A DNA stretch of 23,705 nucleotides from CF-161 sp035259145 (GTDB taxonomy: Bacteria > Chloroflexota > Dormibacteria > Dormibacterales > Dormibacteraceae): contig DATFWQ010000157.1 in the NCBI GenBank assembly GCA_035259145.1, positions 1 through 23,705 on the forward strand, given 5' to 3'. Both the position numbers and the translations under genes were made by a program. The notes beneath the pieces were generated by a model that had not been told where the DNA came from, ran no database searches, and saw nothing but the letters and a program-made list of their open reading frames with translations. Of this stretch, positions 7,092-14,456 are shown piece by piece (position 1 is the stretch's first letter; the number at the start of each line of letters is the position of its first letter).

Positions 7092-8024
7092 ATGTCGGTG
7101 CCGGACCCGCGGCGGGTCGAAGTGCGGTACGTCGAGCAGCCTTGCAAGACGGCCCTGAACCCTGTCAAAGGGATGGGGTTCAAGTGGTCGCTGAACCCAT
7201 ATATGGGCTGTGAGCACCGCTGCGCCTTCTGCTACGTGCGCGCCTATGAGAAGCGCGCCGATCGGCCGTTCGACGGCGAGTACGGACGCGCCATCAGGAT
7301 CAAGGTCAACGTGGCCGAGGTCCTGCGCCTCGAGCTGGCGCGGCCGAGCTGGCGGCGAGAGGCGGTTACGGTCGGGGCGGCGACTGACCCGTACCAGCCC
7401 GCGGAAGGCCGCTACCGTCTGACGAGGGCCTGCCTCCAGGCTTTCGCAGACTTCGCAAGCCCGGTCAGCCTGATAACGAGGGGACCGATGATCGTACGCG
7501 ACGCCGACCTCCTGTCCACGCTGGCCCGCCGTGCCCACCTGACCATCACCTTCAGCATCCCCACTCTGGACGACGAGGTATGGCGGCGGACCGAACCGGG
7601 CACCGCACATCCGCGCCAGCGTCTGCGCGCGGTGGGCAGGCTGGCGGCGGCCGGCCTCCGTGTGGGTGTAGGCATGGCGCCGATCCTGCCCGGGCTGAGC
7701 GACCGTCCAGACCAGATCGAAGCCGTTGTCAGAGCGGTGCGGGACGCCGGGGCGAGCCACCTCTGGAGCGGCATGCTCCACCTGAGGGACGGCACGCGCC
7801 AGCACTTCCTGGACACGCTCGAGCGGTACTGGCCGGAACTGCTGCCGCGTTACCTGGCCGACTATCGGGCCGGGCCCTATTTGAACGCCCAGACGGCGCA
7901 ACCGGTCCAGCGCACAGTCTCGGGACTGGCGTCGCGGCTGGGGCTGGGCAGCGAGCTCAGAGAGTTCCTGACGCCACCGCCGGCCCCGCCCCCTCCTGAG
8001 CAGCTCTCACTGCTGGCTTCATAG
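7092..8024 (+). CDS. Radical SAM protein, SplB-like / Rv2578c-type
   Basis: The 310-residue protein has the radical SAM cluster motif C40EHRC44AFC47 in NPYMGCEHRCAFCYVR, followed by VGAATDPYQPAEGRYRLTR and GVGMAPILPGLSD. These blocks are shared with the 'DNA repair photolyase' COG, which includes spore photoproduct lyase and the mycobacterial Rv2578c group. Spore photoproduct lyase splits a thymine dimer photoproduct; whether this branch does so is not established. A LexA-like box directly upstream argues for a DNA-damage role. The C-terminus is a Pro-rich tail ending in EQLSLLAS. ATG 7092 is supported by a -10 element 8 bases upstream. Confidence 0.87.
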   Translation: MSVPDPRRVEVRYVEQPCKTALNPVKGMGFKWSLNPYMGCEHRCAFCYVRAYEKRADRPFDGEYGRAIRIKVNVAEVLRLELARPSWRREAVTVGAATDPYQPAEGRYRLTRACLQAFADFASPVSLITRGPMIVRDADLLSTLARRAHLTITFSIPTLDDEVWRRTEPGTAHPRQRLRAVGRLAAAGLRVGVGMAPILPGLSDRPDQIEAVVRAVRDAGASHLWSGMLHLRDGTRQHFLDTLERYWPELLPRYLADYRAGPYLNAQTAQPVQRTVSGLASRLGLGSELREFLTPPPAPPPPEQLSLLAS

Positions 8025-8038
8025 GGCCGCGTCGACCC

Positions 8039-8044
8039 TAAAAT
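8039..8044 (+). promoter_or_regulatory. Putative -10 element (TAAAAT)
   Basis: TAAAAT lies 10 bases before ATG 8055 in a GC-rich gap, which implies a leader of only a few bases. No clear -35 is seen. Confidence 0.5.
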
Positions 8045-8054
8045 GGCCTGACGG

Positions 8055-8357
8055 ATGCGTTCCCCGATCGACGTACTGAAGGGTCGCGTAAACGGGATGT
8101 TCAAGCGAGATATCGCGCGGCGTACGGTCCCATGCTACAAGTACGTCCTCGAGCCCGACGGCGATCGCCTGGCGCTTTGCCTACTCGTCGACTCGAAGTA
8201 CCTGTACCGTTATCCGTTCGAGAGGGTCAAGGGCATGAAGTCGCTTGCGATCAAGGCGCGCTACCTTAAGGGGGAGATGGAGGACCTGCGGCTGCGTGAG
8301 TTCCAGCCCGGGTTGTGCCGCTATGTCCGGCCACGCGACCAAGCAGTCATCGCGTAA
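8055..8357 (+). CDS. Small hypothetical protein, 100 aa
   Basis: I do not recognise this family. The protein begins MRSPIDVLKGRVNGMFKRDI, is basic, has no membrane segment or signal peptide, and contains two Cys (about residues 27 and 42) plus one near residue 87. The centre alternates hydrophobic and charged residues (DGDRLALCLLVDSKYLYRY), suggesting a small alpha/beta domain. A TAAAAT element 10 bases before ATG 8055 supports expression. Its last 35 bases overlap the next gene in another frame, which suggests that the two are made together. Confidence 0.65.
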   Translation: MRSPIDVLKGRVNGMFKRDIARRTVPCYKYVLEPDGDRLALCLLVDSKYLYRYPFERVKGMKSLAIKARYLKGEMEDLRLREFQPGLCRYVRPRDQAVIA

Positions 8358-8622
8358 GCCGTCAGCGACGGCGACAGAGGGCTCCGGCGTAGTTCAGCAG
8401 GTGCTCGCCGAGAGGCGGGAGCTGATGATCGCCAACGAGCGCCTCCGCCTGGAGCTCGAGGAGCTTCGCGGCGGAGGTGACAGGCCAGACCCCAGGCAGC
8501 ACGTCCTGGAGCTCGAAAACCGCGCTTTACGCGACGAGCTGCGTGCCGCCAGAGCGGAACTCGACCTTCTCAGGGAAGCGGTCGAGCGAGTGATCGAAGA
8601 ATTAGAGAAGGCCTCGCTCTGA
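8323..8622 (+). CDS. Small coiled-coil hypothetical protein, 99 aa
   Basis: Starting at ATG 8323, the protein has a Ser/Thr/Lys-rich N-terminus (MSGHATKQSSRK) and then a long, highly charged Glu/Arg/Leu helix from about residue 25 to the end, with heptad-like leucines (LRLELEEL, LELENRALRDELRAARAEL). It is probably a coiled-coil oligomeriser. It overlaps the preceding gene by 35 bases and its stop codon is embedded in a strong hairpin at 8605-8635. The family is not recognised. The frame is open upstream to 8245, but that part is a shadow of the preceding gene. Confidence 0.65.
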   Translation: MSGHATKQSSRKPSATATEGSGVVQQVLAERRELMIANERLRLELEELRGGGDRPDPRQHVLELENRALRDELRAARAELDLLREAVERVIEELEKASL

Positions 8623-8635
8623 GCGAGGCCTTCTC
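8605..8635. terminator. Strong hairpin terminator between convergent genes
   Basis: A perfect 14-bp stem (GAGAAGGCCTCGCT / AGCGAGGCCTTCTC) with a 3-base loop includes the TGA stop at 8620-8622. The 3' flank on the plus strand is not U-rich; on the minus strand it reads TAATTCTTC. It probably ends transcription from both sides. Confidence 0.75.
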
Positions 8636-8651
8636 CAGCTAGCGCCGAGGC

Positions 8652-9236
8652 TCAGACGGCGTTCGCGAGCTGCTCCACGTAGGGCGTGATCAGATCGCCG
8701 ACTATGGGCAGCTTGAAGCGCGCGCCGCCATAGCTGTTGGCTCGAACCAGGCAGAAGACCCAGCCCACGATGCTGAGAATAAAGACCAGCCAGCTCAGAA
8801 CGAACAGGAGGCCGATGACGGGTCCCAGAGAGTACAGGAGCCAGAAGATGACGGTCATGCCACCAAAGAAGATCGTCGACTGAGCGGCGTGGTACTTCAC
8901 GTCAGGGTCGTTCTTCCCAACGAACAGGAAGATGATGCCGGTCACCCAGCCAAGGAGGTAGGACAGGATCGCACCCGACTTCTTGTCCACACCCACTCCG
9001 GACTGGTACGGCTGCTGCTGGTAGCCCTGGGGCGGATACTCGGGTGGCTGCTGCCCGGGCGGCGGATATCCGGGGGGTTGCTGGCCAGGGGGCGGGTAAC
9101 CCGGCGGTTGCTGGCCAGGGGGCGGATACCCCGAGGGCTGCTGCCCAGGGGGCGGATAACCCGAGCGCTGCTCGCCCTCAGGTGGGTAGCCGGGCTGCTC
9201 CTCGCCAGGGGGAGGCCCGGGGGGAGGGTTCTGCAT
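8652..9236 (-). CDS. DUF4870-type membrane protein with Pro-rich repeat N-terminus
   Basis: The 194-residue protein starts at ATG 9236. An SD sequence GGAGG (9247-9243) lies 6 bases upstream, so the longer frame to 9332 is not used. Residues 1-80 are a low-complexity Pro/Gly/Gln/Tyr tail with six 10-residue units of the type GYPPPGQQPP. The rest has about three hydrophobic segments (SYLLGWVTGIIFLFVG; TIFFGGMTVIFWLLYSLGPV; LSWLVFILSIVGWVFCLV), a short motif KYHAAQS after the first, and the ending ARFKLPIVGDLI, all typical of DUF4870/Tic20-like small membrane proteins. The function of this family is unknown. The gene is convergent with the small genes to its left. Confidence 0.85.
   Translation of the reverse strand: MQNPPPGPPPGEEQPGYPPEGEQRSGYPPPGQQPSGYPPPGQQPPGYPPPGQQPPGYPPPGQQPPEYPPQGYQQQPYQSGVGVDKKSGAILSYLLGWVTGIIFLFVGKNDPDVKYHAAQSTIFFGGMTVIFWLLYSLGPVIGLLFVLSWLVFILSIVGWVFCLVRANSYGGARFKLPIVGDLITPYVEQLANAV
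9012..9191 (-). repeat. Coding tandem repeat, six 30-bp units
   Basis: Six head-to-tail 30-bp units encode residues 16-75 of the DUF4870 protein. The three inner units are nearly identical (GYPPPGQQPP) and the outer ones are degenerate (GYPPEGEQRS, EYPPQGYQQQ). There are no spacers, so this is not a CRISPR array. Confidence 0.85.
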
Positions 9237-9242
9237 TTGATG

Positions 9243-9247
9243 CCTCC
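9243..9247 (-). promoter_or_regulatory. Shine-Dalgarno site GGAGG that fixes the DUF4870 start
   Basis: On the minus strand GGAGG is followed by 6 bases and then ATG 9236. This gene is therefore SD-led, unlike the many leaderless-looking starts nearby. Confidence 0.7.
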
Positions 9248-9386
9248 AGGAAAGTTGGATTTGGCTAGGCCCTCGCATTATCGGTCCCCGTGCTCCGAAA
9301 TACCAGTGCATCTGGGCAGGCAAGTCACACACCGTTGTACGACACTTCTCACGCGGTCTTCACGTTAGGGGGTCACCGTACTGGCG

Positions 9387-10508
9387 ATGGCACCTGCGAC
9401 ATCGGGCCTTCTTGCTGGGGTACCAGCGGACCACCTACCCGGGCTTGCCGCCGGATTCGCCGCGTTGCTCCTCTTCAGGCTGTGGCTGGCGAGCACGAGG
9501 CGGGCAGCGCTCGGCCCGCTGCGCTGGCTGCTGGTCTTCACGGGAGGCGTGCACGTTGGGTTGGCCTTCGGCCACACAGCCGGCCAGCCGTTTCTGTCGC
9601 TGCTCTTCGTTGTCAGCGGCGTGACCTACCTCGTGCTCGCGGTGCTGCGCCGCGACCGGAGGTGGTGGCGACCGGTTACCGGACTGCTGCTGCTTGGCAC
9701 GATCGTCGCCTATCTCGCGCTTGTCGGCAGCGGTCGCGAGCAGCCGGACCCCGTCGGCATCCTGGACAAGCTGGCCGAGCTGCTGGCTCTGGGCCTGGTC
9801 ATGTTGCCCCATGAGGGCTCACCCCGCGGCTGGCGCCGACCCCTACGCTGGGTGATCGCATCGGCGGCATCGCTCGGACTGACCGTTGCGACCAGCACGG
9901 CCATCTGGGCCGAAGATCTGGCGGGGTCAAGTCACTCACACGACGGCACTTCATGCGCCGCCAACCACCATGCAGGCCCGGGCACCGTGCTGAGGCCGGC
10001 GCCGTGCACGGTCACGCCCGCGCAGCAGATGGCTGCCGAGGGCCTGGTCGCAGAGACACGGGAATCGATAGCGCCGTACCAGGACGTCAGAGTGGCGCTG
10101 GCCGCCGGCTACAGGCCGACGACCCCGGACGGCGCCGGCGTGATCCACTATGGGACGGCGCCCGCCGGCCGCGGCAGCGCCCTCGACCCGCGCCATCCGG
10201 CGGCGCTGGTCTACGTTCGCACCCGGCATGGTGCGGTACTGCTCGGCGCCATGTACCAGATGCCGGCCCAGGGGCAGCCCGGCCCAGACATTGGTGGCGC
10301 CCTGACGCCGTGGCATTACCACACCAACATCTGCTTCTCCCTGCCCGGCCTCTTCCTCTCCGGCCTTTCCACACCTTTCGGCCAGTGCCCACCCTGGTCG
10401 GTCCGTGTCACCAGCCCCGACCAGCTCCACGTATGGACCGCTCCCAACCCAAACGGCCCCTTTGGCGATCTCGATGTGACGTGGGCTCGCCGGCTGGCGC
10501 AGTCGTGA
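9387..10508 (+). CDS. Unknown multipass membrane protein with C-terminal extracytoplasmic domain
   Basis: The 373-residue protein is in two parts. Residues 1-175 hold about five hydrophobic segments (for example FAALLLFRLWLA, WLLVFTGGVHVGLAF, FLSLLFVVSGVTYLVLAVL, GLLLLGTIVAYLALVG and an Ala/Leu-rich helix near 160). Residues 180-373 are a soluble domain that starts with a His/Cys-rich stretch (SHSHDGTSCAANHH) and carries the conserved-looking blocks LDPRHPAALVYVR, LTPWHYHTNICFS and FGQCPPWSV. The HYH and nearby Cys suggest a metal or disulfide site on the outer face. I do not recognise a named family. The start at ATG 9387 lacks both a clear SD and a TAnnnT element. It overlaps the next gene by 4 bases. 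Confidence 0.75.
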   Translation: MAPATSGLLAGVPADHLPGLAAGFAALLLFRLWLASTRRAALGPLRWLLVFTGGVHVGLAFGHTAGQPFLSLLFVVSGVTYLVLAVLRRDRRWWRPVTGLLLLGTIVAYLALVGSGREQPDPVGILDKLAELLALGLVMLPHEGSPRGWRRPLRWVIASAASLGLTVATSTAIWAEDLAGSSHSHDGTSCAANHHAGPGTVLRPAPCTVTPAQQMAAEGLVAETRESIAPYQDVRVALAAGYRPTTPDGAGVIHYGTAPAGRGSALDPRHPAALVYVRTRHGAVLLGAMYQMPAQGQPGPDIGGALTPWHYHTNICFSLPGLFLSGLSTPFGQCPPWSVRVTSPDQLHVWTAPNPNGPFGDLDVTWARRLAQS

Positions 10509-10894
10509 CGTCCCTCCGGCACGTCCTGCTCCTTGTTCAATCGGCCGTGTGCGGGCTGGTCGCGCTGGGGGCGTCGGTGTTCGCGATGGCCAGCCACAGC
10601 CCGCTGCTGGGCCTGCTGGCGGCCGTCAGCGGGATGCTGGCACTGGTGCCTGTGTTGGTGGCGGCTGGCCTGGGTGCAGGCTGGGGCTGGGCCCGGGGAC
10701 TCGGAATTGGTTGGGAGCTGCTCCTGCTGGTGAGCGGTGTGACCGACGCCCTGGTCCTCCGCAACGACGACATGGTAGCGGTCGTCGTGAACGTCTTCTT
10801 TCCCGCGACGCTCATCTGGCTGCTCCTGCGCCGACCGCCGACAATGAGGACGTGGTCAGATGCGGTATCGCCGGGTGGATCGACAAGGAGCTGA
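10505..10894 (+). CDS. Small four-helix membrane protein, 129 aa
   Basis: The GTG start at 10505 overlaps the stop of the preceding membrane gene by 4 bases (GTGA), a standard coupling arrangement. The protein is very hydrophobic, with about four segments: LLLVQSAVCGLVALGASVF, GLLAAVSGMLALVPVLVAAG, LGIGWELLLLVSGVTDALVL and VAVVVNVFFPATLIWLLL. It is probably a partner of the upstream protein. The family is unknown. Its last 43 bases overlap the DUF72 gene, where the C-terminal residues are polar and may not be constrained. Confidence 0.65.
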   Translation: MTSLRHVLLLVQSAVCGLVALGASVFAMASHSPLLGLLAAVSGMLALVPVLVAAGLGAGWGWARGLGIGWELLLLVSGVTDALVLRNDDMVAVVVNVFFPATLIWLLLRRPPTMRTWSDAVSPGGSTRS

Positions 10895-11781
10895 TCGGCT
10901 CCAGGAAGTTCTATCCGCCGGGCGTTTACACCTCAGAGGACCGCCTCCAGTTCTACGCCTCCCAGTTCCCGATGGTCGAGGTGGACAGCAGCTACTACGG
11001 TATGCCCGCCAGGAAGAACTCAGAGATGTGGATTGTCCGGACTCCCCCGGGGTTCCTGTTCGACGTCAAGTCGTTCTCGCTCTTCACTCAGCACCCGACC
11101 AGTCCCAAGGCCCTGCCGCCCGAGATCCGCGTACTGCTCCCCGTCAATCTTCTCGAGAAGAAGAGCTTCTACGTCGAGCAGCTGCCTGCTGAGCTGGTCG
11201 ACGCCGCGTGGGAGGCCTTCCGGGACGCGCTCGACCCGCTTCGGAGGGCGGGCAAGCTGGGGGCTGTCTTCTTCCAGTTTCCGCCCTGGCTCTTCCCGTC
11301 CACAAAAAACCTGAGCTACCTCGAGGAGTGCCAGGAGCGCATGCACGGCTTTCCAATCGCGGTCGAGTTCCGGCGCCGCGAGTGGCTCGACGAGCGCCAC
11401 GCGGAGGGCACGCTGGCTTTTCTAACCGCACACGACATCCCGCTGGTAGCGGTGGATGCGCCACAGGGCTTCGAGAGCAGTATGCCCCCTCTGTTCGAGA
11501 CGACCTCTGCGCGGCTGGCGTTCGTCCGCTTCCATGGTCGCAACCACCGGAACTGGAACTTGAAGGGCGCGCCCCCCAGCGTGCGTTTTCAACACAACTA
11601 CACCGACGCCGAGCTGGCCGAATGGGTGCCCCGCATCCAGGCAATGGAGGAGCACGTCGCCGAGGTGCACGCGATCATGAACAACAACTACTCGGACTGG
11701 GCCACCGCCAACGCCAGGCGCCTTGACGAGCTGCTGGCCGAAGCCCATGCCCGGGGTCCCGCGGGCCGGTACTCCCCGTAG
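10852..11781 (+). CDS. DUF72 (YecE-like) family protein
   Basis: The 309-residue protein starts MVRCGIAGWIDKEL at GTG 10852, then LQFYASQFPMVEVDSSYYG, FDVKSFSLFTQHP, GAVFFQFPPW and FPIAVEFRRREW, and ends near YAMNN-like EVHAIMNNNYSDWA. These blocks match DUF72, a TIM-barrel family of unknown biochemical role. The frame is open further upstream, but homology begins at this GTG. GAGGA lies immediately before the start, at too short a spacing to be a normal SD. The gene overlaps the small membrane gene by 43 bases, so it may be the last gene of a three-gene unit. Confidence 0.88.
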   Translation: MVRCGIAGWIDKELIGSRKFYPPGVYTSEDRLQFYASQFPMVEVDSSYYGMPARKNSEMWIVRTPPGFLFDVKSFSLFTQHPTSPKALPPEIRVLLPVNLLEKKSFYVEQLPAELVDAAWEAFRDALDPLRRAGKLGAVFFQFPPWLFPSTKNLSYLEECQERMHGFPIAVEFRRREWLDERHAEGTLAFLTAHDIPLVAVDAPQGFESSMPPLFETTSARLAFVRFHGRNHRNWNLKGAPPSVRFQHNYTDAELAEWVPRIQAMEEHVAEVHAIMNNNYSDWATANARRLDELLAEAHARGPAGRYSP

Positions 11782-11796
11782 CCCGGCCTGGCCGGG
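11782..11796. terminator. GC hairpin after the DUF72 gene
   Basis: CCCGGC-CTG-GCCGGG forms a 6-bp stem directly after the TAG at 11779-11781, between convergent genes. There is no U-tract; a C-rich run follows. It is a plausible but weak terminator. Confidence 0.4.
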
Positions 11797-11817
11797 GCGA
11801 GCAAGCCACCACCCCCC

Positions 11818-12600
11818 CTAATTTCGCAGCCGGGGGTCCTGGCTTCGGCGGGCCTCGCCGAGCACATGGTCGAGCAGCCCGCCGAGGAACGGTTCGGCGA
11901 AGTCCGCCAGCCGGTAGGGCAGGATAACGACGTCCCGCCGAGGCCGGCGCGCCGTGCGCACGATCGCCCTGGCAACCCACGCAGGTGAGTGCAGGACGAG
12001 GCCGCGGGGCCGCTCTCCCTGATAGAACCCGGTGTTCGTCGTACCCGGGTAAACCACGCAGACCTTGATCCCGGTGCCGCTGAGCTCGCCCCGCAAGGCA
12101 TGCGACATTCCGACCAGCGCGTGCTTGCTGGCCGAATAAGCGGCCGAGTAAGGCATGGCCCTGAAGCCCAGGACTGAGGCCACGTTCACGATCACCCCGG
12201 CGTTGGCCTCGAGCATCGCGGGCAGCGCCGCCTGAGTCGTGACGAGGGCGCCGAGGACGTTCGTGTTCAGCATCTCCACCAGCTCTGTCTCGCCAAGGTC
12301 CTGAAAGCGACCGCGCCAGCCAACACCGGCGTTGTTTACGAGGACGTCGATGGAGTCGAAAACAGAGAAGGCGGCCCCCACGAAACCACGGGCCTCGCCC
12401 GGATGGCTCACATCGGCAACGCGCACGACGACCTCCGGTGCCCCGGCTGCCCGACAGCGCTGCGCGACCGCCTGCAACCGGTCGAACCGCCTGGCGCAGA
12501 TGGCGAGCCTGGCGCCCCTCCGGGCGAACTCCAGAGCTGCCGCCTCGCCGATCCCGCTCGAGGCGCCCGTCACCAGGACCGCCGCTCCTCGCAGCCGCAT
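11818..12600 (-). CDS. SDR-family oxidoreductase
   Basis: This is a 260-residue classical short-chain dehydrogenase, with TGASSGIG at residues 11-18, VLVNNAGVGW in the middle, a Ser in VNVASVLG, and catalytic Tyr155 and Lys159 in YSASK. The CARR after beta-strand 2 points to NADP(H) rather than NAD(H) (family rule). The C-terminus extends past the core with ADFAEPFLGGLLDHVLG, as in DltE/YqjQ-like members with broad or unknown substrates. The start is supported by TAAGCT 8 bases upstream. It is divergent from the alcohol dehydrogenase gene and convergent with the DUF72 gene. Confidence 0.92.
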   Translation of the reverse strand: MRLRGAAVLVTGASSGIGEAAALEFARRGARLAICARRFDRLQAVAQRCRAAGAPEVVVRVADVSHPGEARGFVGAAFSVFDSIDVLVNNAGVGWRGRFQDLGETELVEMLNTNVLGALVTTQAALPAMLEANAGVIVNVASVLGFRAMPYSAAYSASKHALVGMSHALRGELSGTGIKVCVVYPGTTNTGFYQGERPRGLVLHSPAWVARAIVRTARRPRRDVVILPYRLADFAEPFLGGLLDHVLGEARRSQDPRLRN

Positions 12601-12608
12601 GCTGGGAG

Positions 12609-12614
12609 AGCTTA
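12609..12614 (-). promoter_or_regulatory. Putative -10 element (TAAGCT), leaderless
   Basis: On the minus strand TAAGCT is followed by exactly 8 bases and then ATG 12600. No -35 is recognisable. Confidence 0.5.
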
Positions 12615-12659
12615 GAGAGGTGCAACGCCCCCTCGGCGGAGTGCATCACGAGCCGCCCA

Positions 12660-12665
12660 TACAAT
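12660..12665 (+). promoter_or_regulatory. Putative -10 element (TACAAT), leaderless
   Basis: TACAAT is followed by exactly 8 bases and then ATG 12674. The nearby GTG at 12671 would be only 5 bases away, which favours the ATG. Confidence 0.6.
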
Positions 12666-12673
12666 CCCTAGTG

Positions 12674-13711
12674 ATGAAGGCTGTGACATACCACGGCGTC
12701 GGCGACTTCAGGGTGACGGAGCAGCGCAAACCCGAGCTTGCGGCGCGAGGCGACGCTCTCGTCCGCGTCACGCTGGGCGCCATCTGTGGCTCAGACCTCC
12801 ACATCTATCACGGCCATACACCCATCGACGAGGGGGCCGTCATAGGCCACGAGATGATCGGAGTGGTCGAGGAGGTCGGGCCCGAGGTTCGCGACGTCAA
12901 ACCGGGCGACCACGTGGTCGCGCCCTTCTTCACGGCGTGCGGAGGCTGCTATCAGTGCCTGCGCGGCTGGTACTCGCAGTGTGAGGAGCGGGCCGTGTTC
13001 GGTCACGGCGCCTTCTTCGGAGGTCTGGGTGGCGCTCAGGCCGAGTACTGCGTCGTGCCCCGCGCCGACCTCAACCTGGCACGTGTCCCCGACGGCGTCG
13101 ACGACGAGCAGGCGATATTCGTTGGCGACATCCTTGCCACCGGCTACTTCGCCGCTGAGCGTGGTCAGATCCGCCCAGGTGACACCGTCGCCGTGATCGG
13201 CGCCGGGCCGGTGGGCTTGATGGCTGTCATGTGTGCCAGCCTCTTTGGACCAGCCCGGGTGTTCGCTGTGGACATGGTGGGCAGCCGCCTGGAGCTGGCA
13301 GGGGAGCTGGGCGCGGTCCCGCTCGACACGCGGGCGACCAACCCGGTGGCCGAGATCCAGAGCCACACTGGGGGCTGCGGCGCCGACGTGGTGCTGGAGT
13401 GCGTGGGCCAGATCGCTGCCATAGAGACCGCGATCAACTGCGTGCGTGGGGGAGGCACCGTCTCCTCAGTGGGCGTGCCGAGTGCTATCAACGGCGACTT
13501 CCCCTACTTCGACGCCTGGAACCGCGACCTGACGTTCCGCGCGGGCTGGACCAACGTTCACCCCTACATGCGACCACTGCTCGACTTGATCGCCGCCCGC
13601 CGCTTGCGCCCGGAGGCCATCATCAGCCATCGGATGCGCCTTGACCAGGCCGCGGCCGCCTATCGGATGTTCGATCACAGGGAGGCGACCAAGATCGTCC
13701 TTCGGCCCTGA
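12674..13711 (+). CDS. Zinc-dependent medium-chain alcohol dehydrogenase
   Basis: The 345-residue protein has the catalytic zinc ligand Cys38 in AICGSDLHIYHG, His59-Glu60 in GHEMIGVVEEVG, the structural zinc set C89, C92, C95 and C103, and the Rossmann motif G176AGPVG181. An Asp follows the second beta strand (VFAVDMVGSRLELA), which favours NAD(H). The arrangement is closest to the Tdh / formaldehyde-dehydrogenase-like branch of the MDR family; the substrate cannot be read. The frame is open upstream, but only the ATG at 12674 fits both homology and the promoter. It is divergent from an SDR, so the pair could share regulation. Confidence 0.92.
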   Translation: MKAVTYHGVGDFRVTEQRKPELAARGDALVRVTLGAICGSDLHIYHGHTPIDEGAVIGHEMIGVVEEVGPEVRDVKPGDHVVAPFFTACGGCYQCLRGWYSQCEERAVFGHGAFFGGLGGAQAEYCVVPRADLNLARVPDGVDDEQAIFVGDILATGYFAAERGQIRPGDTVAVIGAGPVGLMAVMCASLFGPARVFAVDMVGSRLELAGELGAVPLDTRATNPVAEIQSHTGGCGADVVLECVGQIAAIETAINCVRGGGTVSSVGVPSAINGDFPYFDAWNRDLTFRAGWTNVHPYMRPLLDLIAARRLRPEAIISHRMRLDQAAAAYRMFDHREATKIVLRP

Positions 13712-13746
13712 GACGTGTGAGAGTGATGCTGTGGAGGTAGAGGGCG

Positions 13747-14256
13747 ATGATCATCGAGCCGTTTCGGCACAACGCGTGGGCAACTCTCAGGCTGCTCGAA
13801 TTCTGCCGGGAGCTTGATCCTGCCATCCTGCAGGCCTACGCACCTGGCTCGTTCGGATCGATCGGCCAGATCCTCGCCCGAATGGTGGGCGCCGAAGAGG
13901 CGCTCGCCGCCCTGGTCGAGGGTGTGCCCCGCCACGGCTACCCGCCGCGCTACTCGTCTCTGGACGACCTGCAAGAGCGGGCGCGGCGGCTGCGGGACAG
14001 GTGGGAGCGGATCCTCGAGGTCGAGCATCACCCAGAGCGGCTGGTCGAGGGCGACAGAGGCGGTCCCGAGCGCCGGCTCATCCGGGTTGGGACGATCGTC
14101 GCCCAGGCCGTGCACGTGGGCAACCATCACCGCGCGCAGATCTGCATGATCCTCGCCTCACTTGACATCGAGCCTCCAGTGCTGGACGCCTGGAGCTACG
14201 GCGCGCACCTCACGGAGCGCGGAGACCGTGAGCGCTGGCGGCGCGACGCGGTCTAG
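13747..14256 (+). CDS. DinB-family putative metal-dependent hydrolase
   Basis: The 169-residue four-helix-bundle type protein begins MIIEPFRHNAWATLRLLEFC. The family signature HNxWA is near the start, and a later histidine motif VHVGNHHRAQICMIL gives the usual three-His metal site. DinB/YfiT-like proteins bind divalent metal, and many serve as thiol-dependent transferases; the specific role here is unknown. ATG 13747 is preceded by GGAGG (13733-13737) at 9 bases. It follows the alcohol dehydrogenase by 35 bases and may be read from the same transcript. Confidence 0.85.
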   Translation: MIIEPFRHNAWATLRLLEFCRELDPAILQAYAPGSFGSIGQILARMVGAEEALAALVEGVPRHGYPPRYSSLDDLQERARRLRDRWERILEVEHHPERLVEGDRGGPERRLIRVGTIVAQAVHVGNHHRAQICMILASLDIEPPVLDAWSYGAHLTERGDRERWRRDAV

Positions 14257-14280
14257 AGGTGCCGCCGGAGGTGTCGCCGG

Positions 14281-14456
14281 CCGCTCTCTGGCGAGTCGTG
14301 GTGGGTAGGCCCGGCTCCGCCGGGCCGATTGAGTTGTTGCGAAGCGCGGCCGGACGCCGCCTGTCACCCACCACCGGTGAGACGGCGGCTACTGTCTGCG
14401 CCGGCACGGAGGGGGTCCGGAGGGGGAGGCCTGCCTCCCCTTGCAAGTTCTAGCGT
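14281..14456. repeat. 176-bp tandem repeat, copy 1
   Basis: The first of two head-to-tail 176-bp units lies in the 369-base gap between the DinB and GH2 genes. It contains a perfect 8-bp hairpin GGCCCGGC-TCC-GCCGGGCC (14308-14326), a long-range pair GTGGTGGGT/ACCCACCAC, and a second hairpin GGGGAGGC-CT-GCCTCCCC (14423-14440). It differs from copy 2 at 8 positions by my count. I see no real gene in it. Confidence 0.9.

Noticed and set aside
9012..9191. 30-bp direct repeats that could suggest a CRISPR array
   Set aside because: The units are contiguous with no spacers and encode the Pro/Gly/Gln/Tyr tail of the DUF4870 protein.
10549..10851. Upstream extension of the DUF72 frame
   Set aside because: The extension is Arg/Gly-rich shadow sequence over the small membrane gene; DUF72 homology begins at 10852.
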